The translations under genes were made by a program, and so were the position numbers. A stretch of 64,000 nt of DNA. It comes from Pholis gunnellus. Taxonomy: Eukaryota; Chordata; Actinopteri; Perciformes; Pholidae. Numbering within the stretch: position 1 is the first letter of the stretch; the number at the start of each line of letters is the position of its first letter. Below, one piece after another: positions 49,753 through 59,886 of this stretch. The stretch covers positions 18,026,345-18,090,344 of the forward strand of contig OU342820.1 in the NCBI GenBank assembly GCA_910591455.2, read 5' to 3'. Under the pieces are notes generated by a model. The model did no database searches. It worked only from the letters and a program-made list of their open reading frames with translations, and was not told where the DNA came from.

Positions 49753-51131
49753 ATGCTTCTGTTCTGTCCAACCTGCGGAAACGTTTTAATTGTCGAGGAA
49801 GGACAGAAGTGCATGAGATTCGCCTGCAATACCTGTCCGTATGTACACAACATCACAAGAAAGGTGAGTTATGTTGACGTGAAATATCACGGCAGAAATC
49901 GCGTAACTTCAGTGTGTGATGTTTAATGTCTACGTTTGGACAAAGGAGGTGTTGCTGCTTGGCTGACACGTGACTGAAGTGTCTCTGTGTTTGACATACT
50001 TTTGTTTTCTGCAGGTTAATTACAGAAAGTATCCCAAGCTGAAGGAGGTGGATGATGTTCTTGGTGGAGCTGCAGCTTGGGAAAACGTGGACTCTACTCC
50101 CGGTAAGTGACATTACATGAATGCATGGTGTGTGGGACTCAGTTTATCACTGTATCAGAGGACAGTAATCCCGAGTCTCTCGCCTTGATACAGTTAAAGC
50201 AAGTGCTGTCTCATCTAAAGAAAACATGGTATTGGTTAAATAGTACTTTACATTATTCTTCAGCCTTGTGGCCCCAACATGCGCGTTCACACACCCTTAA
50301 CTCTGACTTGTAATGCATGTTTACAATGAGACACATGACATTCATGCTATGCAAAATAATAAACCCACCTCGATGATTTGCACAATTTGTTTCACAAAAT
50401 GGTTTTAACATAGAAACATTTGTTTAATTATCTCAGATCTCCACAGTTTTTAAATAACATGAAAGCAATAAGTAAACTGAGTCACATGCAAAAGTGTGGT
50501 CATCTTGTGTGTAAAGCCTGATTTGGACATCTGAGCACTTGTTTTGTTATTTTATGGATGTTTGATATTTTAATAATAATTCTCATAAGTTAATGACACT
50601 GTGTCACGATGGTTTACTGTCAGCGGTGTTTCAATTCTGTCAGTTTCATGATTAATAAAATAATGTGATCTCAATATGTGATTCAGGGCTATATTTAAAT
50701 TCAGCTTTTTATTTTAAGCCACCGACAAAGCTCTCATTCAACTCTAATCTCTCGTGTGTGTCTTGTATTTGCAAAGCTGTTCTGAGTCATGAAATAGTTC
50801 AGAGAATAAGAGCTGCATGCACACTCATTTGTTTTTCCTGGAGATGATTCTTTTATTAATTTAAATATGAATCAGGTGAGCTTTTACAGCTGTATCGTCT
50901 TATACATGATGTCTTCTCTTTTGCACGGTGTAAACCAAATATGGCAAACGCCACAATGTCTTGTGATTGCAAGCTGACACTTCCTACTTGTATCCGTTTC
51001 CAGAAACCTGTCCAAAGTGTGGACATCTCCGGGCGTATTTCATGCAGATTCAGACCAGATCAGCTGACGAACCAATGACCACTTTCTACAAATGTTGCCA
51101 TGCCCAGTGTGGACACAGATGGAAAGACTGA
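49753..51131 (+). CDS. polr3k: RNA polymerase III subunit K (RPC10/RPC11)
   Basis: Three exons (49753-49863, 50015-50102, 51004-51131) give 108 codons, the same length as human POLR3K as I recall it. The N-terminal zinc ribbon has FCPTCGN and the CNTCPY pair. The C-terminal TFIIS-like ribbon has CPKCGH and CCHAQCGHRWKD, and the catalytic acidic pair of the hairpin is present in TRSADEPMTTFYKC. The subunit supports intrinsic RNA cleavage, proofreading, termination and reinitiation by Pol III in the nucleus. All splice sites are canonical (AAG|GTGAGT, CCCG|GTAAGT). The 3' UTR is probably short, with ATTAAA near 51338. Confidence 0.97.
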
Positions 51132-51483
51132 AATCTTTGCACTTTGAAAATCTTAATGTATTTAATGCTTATGTAGCATACCTTGTCCCTTTTTATAGCC
51201 TGTATTTAATGGCAACAGGCTTTATGGAAACTCTTCTTCTGATGTCCAGTTCCTGTGCACAGGCCCAGCTGAAGAAACTTCAATTTTCTTTTTGTGTTTT
51301 CAGATCATACTTGCACAGTTCATTTTCACACACAAATATTAAATTGAGTTTCAAGGAAAAGTCATGTTCTGATTTTTATTGATAAAATAATACCTGTATA
51401 CAACGGTCAAACAAATGTTGACTCGCATAGTTATACATCACAGACATTTAGAGAGCAGTGCAGACCAGCATTATCCACAACGG

Positions 51484-53100
51484 TCCGTGCACGAAGTATA
51501 ATTCATGTTCCATTGTTCATTGTTGTCGTATAATGAACAATGTCAGTTTAGGGAAATTGACTAATCTCATTGGTCTACTTATGCAAATGTCTTCTGCTAC
51601 ATGTGAGTTTGTTGCTGCCTAGACGTGGTGAATGCTCAGCCTGCGTTACTGTCGCATTGAAAGAACACGTGCAATGCAGTTCAGCACCAAAACGTCAGCT
51701 TGTTCCATTTTACATATTCTAAACAATGAACATAATATATAACTGTGTATATATAGTCATATTTCTGCCACTTTCCCACAACTGAACGTGAATAAACTGC
51801 CAATGGTCACAAACACTGAATTATTTGATTGTAATGATTCATTGTGTCATCAATCTTAAACTATTTGGGGGAATGTTTCAGGCTGTAGACTTCATGAGTC
51901 AGACTGTAAAGAGTTGAATTAACTTAAACTTTATTGCTGGCTCAAGTTTATTTACTGTTTGCACTTTTAACTATTCTACATAAAATAAATGAATAAATAA
52001 AAATCCTTCTGCAGGATTATCCTCTGGGCAGTGTATGAAGTGCTTCCACATTATATTTCACCACATAAACTCACTTTCAAACATTAACGCAGCACTGCCA
52101 GCCCGTAACGTCTAACAGGGTGCACACGTTTCTACTCACAACACGGGCCCGTATTACAATACTTATTAACAATAGTAATAACATATAAAACATACCGTCA
52201 CTCTTCAAGTTGCTTTACTTTTAACCTTTTAGGTTTTCTGCCCGTTGGCATCATGGCAACATGTCAGGCCAGCTAATCGGCTCCGAGACGACAAATGAGT
52301 CTGAAATAGTCTGATTTAATAGTAAAGCAATTTGAGAAGTGAAAATGTGTTTTAGGTTATTACTATTGTAAATAAGCATTGTAATACAGACCAGTGTTGT
52401 GAGCAGAAACATGTGCACCCTGCTGGGGACTGCTGTATGAAAATGCTATTAAAGAGTAGCACTGCTGTGTTGACCACATAAATCCACTTTCCTTATGCCA
52501 CAGAGGATAATCCAGCAAAACATTTTTTGTTTGTCAATTTAGTTTCATGTAGAATAGGTAAAAGTGCAACAGTAAATAAATGAAGGATTTCACATTGGAC
52601 CCCTTAGTGGCGTTATGTCGTGACAGCATCAGGGAACATATTCATGTCTCAGCACTATAGCCTGCAACATTCACCCAAATAGCTTAAGCACCCTTAATTA
52701 AATAAATAGATAATATATTTCCATACAGACAATTCCAGTGGTTGCGCCAATTGGCAATTTATTCACAATCTGTGGGAAAGAGGCAGAAATATGACTTCAT
52801 ACATACTTTTATTTTGAAGGCGAGCTGTCTCTGTTTCTGACTCTCGACTTCCTTTTCTCAATTTTCATTATTAAAGTTGTAAAATGGAACAAGCTGGCGT
52901 TTCGGTGCTGAACTGCATTGCACGTGTTCTTTCAATGCGACAGTAACACGGGCCGAGCATTCACCACGTCACGCATCGGCTATCAAACAGCAAACACGTA
53001 GCAGAACACTTTGCACAAGTAGACCAATGAGATTATGAAATATCCCTAAACTGACATTGTTCATTAAACAACGGCAAAATTAATGATACTTCTAGCACAG
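51484..53100. repeat. giant imperfect inverted repeat (foldback element)
   Basis: The left arm (51484-52220) and right arm (52311-53100) are reverse complements in several collinear blocks: 51531-51554 with 53043-53066, 51622-51714 with 52879-52970, 51757-51806 with 52744-52795, 52115-52185 with 52353-52435, and 52204-52220 with 52311-52327. The best block has about 5 differences in 93 bp. Blocks are separated by indels of different length in the two arms. The central spacer is about 90 bp and contains the near-palindrome GTTGGCATCATGGCAAC. There is no ORF. It lies between the convergent polr3k and cdip1 3' ends. Confidence 0.88.
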
Positions 53101-54547
53101 ACCCACAACAATGGCATACAGTACTTTGTATTAAAAGTTTGATGCAATCCTTCAACTCAAAATGTACTTTCTTGCACAGTTTATCTATCCTGAAGAAGAA
53201 AATAAATCAAATGCATAGAGTCAAGAGACTAGCCAGTGAGAATCGTTTGTTTTGATGTGTGGCTCATGCAGACAAACTGCACTTTGTGAACCGCAGATTG
53301 GGCATGCTGTGGTGGGCGTACAATGGTTGTCTCATTGTTAGTAATCTCAATGGAATCACAATGTGGGATACAATCATGTATTCTGAAGCTTACTCCTAGC
53401 AGAGGTCTCTAGTTAGTATTGGTCAAAAGACATCGGTTTTCTCTAACATGCATCTTAGCAATGCGGGTAATCTTAAAGGCTTATGCCACATTAGGAGTGT
53501 TACAGGCTGAACAATGTTCTGAGATAATGATGGTGCCACCACTGTAATGTGTTAGCTGACACTTTTTTTATAGAGAGGACGTGTGATTGCTAAGTTGTCG
53601 GTGCGTCTCTATCAGTAACGGTGAAACTCTGTCGGCTCTACTTTAAGTCTACTAAAATGATAAAACTGCTTTTACTCATGAGACGACGATGCAAGTCCTC
53701 AAAGACCAATGACAGCTGGGGTTGATGGGTAATATGAACGTATCAGCGGGGGAAATTAAATTCCAACTTAAAGTGCAAATCTTGGCATTATTATCAAAAT
53801 TAAGTACATCATGGACAGAGGGAAGTAACCGTAAATCACTGAACGTTTTGTGACTGAAGCCCAGAAGATTAATAAATATAGCAAGAAACATCAATCTCGG
53901 TCATTCCCAAACAAGCAGATACATCAGTTTACCGAGCTGAAATGGTTCGTTAGTTTGCTCACATTCAAAAAGGGATAATAATAATAATAAAAGGAAAACT
54001 AGGTCTGTTAGAACAATGATCAGACATGGACAGAAATGTTCACAGTTCTCAATATTAACTCGTTAAAATAGATAAAATAAATAAGAAAAAAAACGATGAG
54101 GCTAACCCAGCATGTTTGACCTCATTACGCCTGCTTTCCAGCAAGATTCACAGATGAATTGAAATAAATAGTGACCATTTTCACAGCTTTCGTTTCCTTC
54201 CTGTCCATCCGGATGTTTTTACCCGCTAACATGCGTACCTCCACATGCCTTTTCTCCAGGATTCCTTACAGGATGAGATGCACCACGCTGCCTATCCATC
54301 GCCGTGTATGTTTTAGTGCCCTACATCTTCTGTACATTTCAAATGAATGTTTATACATGAAAGAATTCTGCTGAAAGATATATATATACAGTAAATATTA
54401 TGTGAACTAATGAGAAAACTGCACTATTTAAGAAGGCTACACAACACTTTGCAAAATGGGGGGGGGGGGGGGCTGTCACTACCAGCAGGAGGGGCTGTGA
54501 GTTTACGTGTGTGCATGTACATGTCTCTAGCATACAGCTGTCGGTGG
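53101..54547 (-). other. cdip1 3' UTR and flank
   Basis: The cdip1 3' UTR starts at 54547 and runs leftwards. Its poly(A) site cannot be fixed, as no AATAAA on the minus strand stands out close to the stop. The stretch holds a G15 run at 54458-54472 and AT-rich DNA without an ORF I trust. Confidence 0.5.
54458..54472 (-). repeat. G15 run (C15 in the cdip1 transcript)
   Basis: Fifteen consecutive G, 76 nt after the cdip1 stop codon on its strand. In the mRNA it would be a C15 tract. Confidence 0.9.
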
Positions 54548-55847
54548 TTAGCATATACGCTTGTATGTGTAAATGTAGCCCTTACAGTAAGGGCAGGTGT
54601 GCGTCACATCCTTGAGGTCATCAATCAGACAGGGAATCAAGCAGCAGCCAAGATCACACCTGAAAGTGAGGAACACAACATCATGTAACGCTGCGACGGA
54701 GCAGAGAGAAGTCACGGTATCTCTGCTGTGTGTCGTGATCCGAGCTTCTCCGGGTTCTCTTTATGTAGCTGGTGCAGGGCCAACAAAGCCCATCACTAAC
54801 CCCTGTTGGGTAACCTTCATCAGTTATGCCACTTACCCTACAAAGAAGCAGAAGAGGCAGAAGAGTGAGTTCATGAGGCCAACATCGTGGGTGATGCGGG
54901 TGACGATTGCCTGCTGACAGTGCGGACACACAGTCTGCACCGGTGAGGTCTGGAACATCTCCCCCTGCAGTACGGTCACAGTGGTGGCTGCTCCTGGAGG
55001 AGCCAGGACGGTCGCTGTGTGACCCCCCATGTGGACAAACTGACTGGGACCAGGGCCCATCTGTCCCGGCATCGGGTGAGGAAAGTGACCGGGCGGATGT
55101 GGGTAGGGGCCACCTGCACAGAGGTAAATAACACTTAATCTAATGTATATGAGGTTAGACACAGATCAACTTGTCATGTTTAATGATAGTTAGGATAGTT
55201 TGTGAAGAAAGTTAGCGGGGTAAAGTCCCAGACGTTGGAGCACTGAACCTGGGCTGAACTGAGATAAAAGGCGAATACATTTTGTCCCGTCATGAGGCCA
55301 GAAACATGGCTCCAAATAAAAGCTAATGTTGCTCTTTCTGAAAATAGGGAGTCATATGTTATGACATATGTGTGTCAGCTTATTTTTAGTTTATTTGCAG
55401 ACTGTCTGCAGCACCTGGTTGTAGTGGAGGCATGGGCATGGGCATGGGCCCCTCTCCAGGGACATGTGGGGGGAGGAAGCCTGGGTGTGTGGCCTCATAG
55501 GGTGGAGGACCGTAGTCTGGAGGCAACGGCTGTCCCTGTACAGGACCACTTCTTACAGGACCTGTTACTGAAGAAAGAAAACACAGGTTTGAGTCATGCA
55601 AAAATAAATCATACTCTAACCACCTCACAGCTGGCCCTGCTTGATTATCAGTTTGCTCAAAACGTGTTTCCTCTTCATAAGAGTTTTCAGTTTACTCATA
55701 CACAATGATTAAAATATAGTCAAGAAGTGCAACGGTCAGGGTCCAAAATCCTGCATGTTTAGCTTCATTACCAGGTTGTCCATTCTTCTCCTCGATGAGC
55801 GGGGCACTGGGACCTCCAGGGTACGGAGGAGGAGGATCACTGGACAT
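54548..55847 (-). CDS. cdip1: Cell death-inducing p53-target protein 1 (LITAF family)
   Basis: Exons on the minus strand: 55847-55772 (coding part), 55567-55415, 55113-54837, 54659-54548, giving 205 codons, close to human CDIP1. The N-terminus is proline-rich: MSSDPPPPYPGGPSAPLIEE at 1-20, and a second PPPY at about residue 44, both able to bind NEDD4-type WW domains. A conserved block HTATVLAPPGAATTVTVLQG precedes the LITAF domain, which has C139-x2-C142, LFCLFCFFVGCDLGCCLIPC and H189-x-C191-x2-C194, ending in YTYKRIC. The protein is a zinc-binding monotopic membrane protein of late endosomes/lysosomes; in mammals it is induced by p53 and acts in apoptosis signalling. All introns are canonical. 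The start is supported by the strong match of the first 16 residues to the family. Confidence 0.95.
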
Positions 55848-57120
55848 ACTGGCCGGATGTCTGTAAAGGGGAAGGGGCCGGACGCGGAGCTACCAGCAGA
55901 ACTCCTCTGGACTTTTATCCTGTGAGGAAAAACAAACACACATTCACAGGTTGAGTCCCGCGGCTCGGACTTCACTCAAGTCATGAAACATTCACAGCAA
56001 CAGTCAGAGAGCCCAATGAAGCAGGTTTGAGAGCAACAGCGTAGGTTTTAAGAAGCTTTGTGACCCGACTACCTGATATCAATGAGTAACCAAATAATGT
56101 TACTATGATGACATGACTGTGGCCAGCTGTGGGGAACTTTGAACTCAGCAAACTAGAGACTAACGGAGTCCTGTGGCTTAAAAAATGTGTTTGTGAAAGA
56201 GTGTTTTTTCAAAAGTAAACAGATTGAGGCTCTGTCAACATATTCACTAATACATGTCTTTAAAGGGGAAAAATATTTACCTGCAACTGGGAAAAGAGAG
56301 ACTCCACCTGAGGAATCTGGCCACTACCTGTAACATGATGAAACATGTTAAAGTTACTTTAATAAGGTAAATAACAATAATATTGATAATGTCACTTCAG
56401 GCTACAGAACCACTGAACTCATGTAAATAAAACCAGCTGAGTGACACCAAACAGAAAGACTTAAAGACAAAAGAGAAACACCATCGCATTGACTTTATGT
56501 ACTACAACAACAACAACAATCAACCTTTTGTTTGAGGCATTTCTCCTGCATTGATGCTAACGCTTCCCAGCTAAACTAGCTAGCTGGTGTTTCGTGTAAT
56601 CCTTCCACCAGATAATCCAGCTCAACGCTACTTGCACAACTAACCATGAATAACTGAGTTACGTAATGGAGGCCAGCACTAACCAGCCCTGGTGTTAATG
56701 TGAATCTAGAGTAACGGTACGTTAAATAATGGCGGTGTTAAGTGTTGGCTAATTGCCAAGTCGCAGGGAATTTATCTCACCTGGCTCATAATAGCGTGAA
56801 GCTGAATGTGTTGAGAAACGACTGACAGCGAGTGTGTGTGTGTGTGTTTTCAGATGGTTAACGTTAATCTAACCTGGAAGAAAATGTTGTTGTTTTTCAG
56901 ACAAATCAAAGCATGTTTTGCTAGCTGTCGATACGCTAGCTAGCGTCGCCATTCTAGGAACAACAGACTGAAGATATAAAGCCTGAAACACGTCGCTGAA
57001 ACGACTCTAAACCGTCTTTATTGTTGTAAAACACCGAGTCGGTGATGCTGCAGCTGAAAGACACATTACCTGGTTGTGAGAGAGATGCTTCCCGACGGAG
57101 GTGTCACGTTAACTGAAGTA
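55848..57120 (-). promoter_or_regulatory. cdip1 5' UTR exons and promoter
   Basis: Two or three leader pieces fit splice rules: 55919-55848 (continuous with the first coding exon, acceptor CTCACAG), 56327-56281 (acceptor GTTACAG, donor GCAG|GTAAAT) and an exon ending at 57070 (CCAG|GTAATG). A YY1-like CGCCATTCT is at about 56946. A GT dinucleotide tract lies at 56829-56848. TSS is probably near 57100. Confidence 0.65.
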
Positions 57121-58020
57121 CTTTGACGTTAGCAGCTTGTCTCCTGATGAGAGTCAACATCCGTTCACACGGATTTACACCCCGCGTCATTGATTATGTT
57201 TCACACAGGCAGGGTATTTAAAAAAAAAAAAACACACACAAAACACAAGATGACAAGTGATAAATGTGTAGTAATAGTATGTATACCCCAATAAGAAAGA
57301 CTAAGATTGTAAGTTACAAACAGTAAAATGCTAGGGCAGTAAGTGCTTTTGAGAAGTGTATCTGTTGAAACGTTACCTACCTTTTTATACGTATTACCGT
57401 ATCAAGTAAACATGTGCGATACACAAAAACAACAAAAATACAAATACATGATCCTATTTATTTTGAAAGGGCTCACCGGAAATGATAGTATGATATCGTG
57501 TCTGTATTGACGCTAACTTCAACGTCTGTAGCAGGCAAACTGGTTAAAATGAGTTAATCTAGGTATGATATGCTTAATCCGGTAATAATCAACAAATAAT
57601 GAGTTGTACAAATATATATCAATAATAATAATGTATTGTACGTATTGATACAAAAGGTAATTGCAATATTACTGTTTAATAGCTAACGATTGGTCACAGC
57701 GAGGAATTGCATTACATTACATTTTAACTATAGACTGTATAGTGTTAATAAAAGTTAAATTGTTATTAATATCAATATATAAAATTCATTATTCGTGTGC
57801 TATAATAAAAAGTAACAGTAGTTTGTATTCATAGATTTGTCTCGATAATAATGTGCTGTGAGGACACTGCAGCACTATATTCAATAACTAAGTCCATGTA
57901 AGCATTAAATCAAGCTGGGCCACAAATTATTAATGTAGTTATTATAAATAACAACATTAGCATCAGTATTGATGTATCAATAAAACTGTTTTCTCAAATG
58001 GAGTCTAATGGAGAAGACAG
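57121..58020. other. cdip1-mgrn1 intergenic, AT-rich
   Basis: AT-rich DNA between the two divergent promoters, with poly-A near 57221 and no gene or named repeat. Confidence 0.5.
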
Positions 58021-58225
58021 TTGGCCAAAGTCTCTTCATAGGGTTATCTGCCCTCTAGTGGACACGGGAGGTAACTACAACACTAACCAACATAATCAAG
58101 CTAATGTCAATACAGACAAAACAATAAAAATACTTCCGGTCTATAGTTTCAAATGAATGTGACCAAAATAAAACGAAAAGAAACAAACAATATCATGAAA
58201 TGATCGATTTCATTGTTATCCAGTC
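58021..58225 (+). repeat. direct repeat copy A
   Basis: It begins TTGGCCAAAG and contains AGGGTTAT, a CCCTCTAGTGGACAC block, GGTAACTACAA, ATACTTCCGGTCTATA and AATGTGACCAAAATAAAACG. The same landmarks recur in order 620 bp to the right (copy B). Confidence 0.85.
58048..58061 (-). promoter_or_regulatory. CTCF-type motif, minus strand
   Basis: On the minus strand the 14-mer is CCACTAGAGGGCAG, a full match to the CTCF core consensus CCASYAGRKGGCRS. It lies inside direct repeat copy A. Confidence 0.6.
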
Positions 58226-58591
58226 TGGTGAAGTTGAAGGTATACTAGCAGCATGAACATTGGTAGTGTAAGGACTGTATGGGGATTTCCAAACCGTCAT
58301 ATTATTTTACAGTAACATCAATCATGCAATGGCACTGGCACACCTCCACGGTACTACACATAAATACTGAATGAGTGTAAATTCAGATGATATATTCGTA
58401 TTGAAAAGCAATATTTTTTTGTGTATTGGTATGAAACGTATATTATACATTATACTATTTATAATTAATTGTATTATTATTATTATTTTTTGTTTTAGTG
58501 TGGTTACTTTATTTTCAAAGTTCCTACCGAAAGTAACGTCCGCATTAATGCTATCTTGATTAATTTAGTGTAACGAAGTTCCACCTTGTGG

Positions 58592-58605
58592 CCACTAGAG
58601 GGCAG
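58592..58605 (+). promoter_or_regulatory. CTCF-type motif, plus strand
   Basis: The identical 14-mer CCACTAGAGGGCAG on the plus strand, 530 bp from the first and pointing the other way (divergent pair). It is just upstream of direct repeat copy B. Confidence 0.6.
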
Positions 58606-58640
58606 TATATATTAATAACGATTGTATCTATACCAACAGT

Positions 58641-58845
58641 TTGGCCAACGTGTATTTAGAATTGTAGGGTTATATGCCCCTTAGTGGACACAACGGGTAA
58701 CTACAATACTACATTAATAAAGTTAGCGTTGATGTAAATATAAAACAAGGTAAATACTTCCGGTCTATACTTTCAAATTAATGTGACCAAGATAAAACGA
58801 AGAAACACAAACATATCACGGAATTATAATTGTCATCGTTCTCTA
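58641..58845 (+). repeat. direct repeat copy B
   Basis: Counterpart of copy A with TTGGCCAACG, AGGGTTATATGCCCC, TTAGTGGACACAACGGGTAAC, AATACTTCCGGTCTATAC and AATGTGACCAAGATAAAACG. The CTCF-like core is degraded here (CCACTAAGGGGCAT on the minus strand). Confidence 0.85.
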
Positions 58846-59499
58846 GCTAGTAGTAACTACATTGCCACCCTTTAGTGGAAATGGCATAGATATTTATGGT
58901 GACATTTTTAATTTTTTTATGAGTCACTCACAGTTAGTCCATGTCTGTATTAAGGCCACACGGTGTTGTCAAAACAATGGAACAGTCAGGCACTGATGTC
59001 TCCGAAAATGCTAGCTGGGGAGTCAACATGAAAAACTGTACGGCTGACGGGACCCGCATCTCCAGGACAGTAAAGACTGACCTGTACCCACTTGATACTG
59101 AGGATATTTCTCCAGCATCTCAGTACAGTCCAACATCAATACGAGAATACACTGCACTCCAAGAATCACAGTGAGGAACTGTGATTATATTTATCAACAT
59201 TAGCCTACATATTGTTAAACACCATGTCAGATACTGACAGTACTAAAATTACAATATGCTTTTCGATACCTCAAAATAATAGCTGTGTAAATTAATTTAT
59301 GTATGTATTTTTGGAGCACCGTATACACATGTATTTACTTATTTTCAATCTATTGTGCATATTATGTTTTTATTTCATGTGTTATGTGCCGATATTTTGG
59401 GCTTTGTATGAAACAAATTGAAAAGGCAGACAGTTGTTTTGATTTTGCTCTACTTTTATTTGTATTGCATCTACTTTGTCCCTATAGGTTTATAATAAA

Positions 59500-59886
59500 C
59501 AATCGACGCACTTGCCCTGACCCCTTCCCCTCCCGACCCCCTTCCCACCGGGCGGTCCCAATACTAAAAGCGAACGCCCTCCGCTTCTGGACCGCTCGGA
59601 GACAGCCAATCAGATTCGCTCGTACTTCCATTAGCTCAGCTCTGGATAAACAACAGAACGTCTCACTCGTCTCAATTTGTTTCCTGTTAGCATTAGCATT
59701 AGCTTCCGCAGCATAGCCACTGATCACACTGAACGTGTAACATGTAAACGAAAGCGTTTACATATTGTCGATTATATATATATATGTTTTTGTTGACCTT
59801 AGTGTCCGTTTAAAGAAAGCGGTAATCGGAGCAGTAACGCGCTGTTAGCTGCCGAGCTGCTAGCTAGCTAACATCAACACAGAACG
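59500..59886 (+). promoter_or_regulatory. mgrn1 promoter and 5' UTR
   Basis: GC- and CpG-rich relative to the flanks. It contains a C-rich block (59515-59560) and an NF-Y-type AGCCAATCAG at 59604-59613. Transcription probably starts between the CCAAT box and the ATG at 59887. A TA-rich run lies near 59772-59785. Confidence 0.6.

Noticed and set aside
50935..50944. Perfect CArG box CCAAATATGG in polr3k intron 2, close to the SRF coactivator gene mrtfb
   Set aside because: CCW6GG is expected several times by chance in 64 kb of AT-rich DNA. There is no cluster and no promoter context.
58941..59174. 77-codon ORF upstream of mgrn1
   Set aside because: It is separated from the CCAAT/CpG promoter of mgrn1 and resembles no protein I know; no splice site connects it to mgrn1 exon 1.
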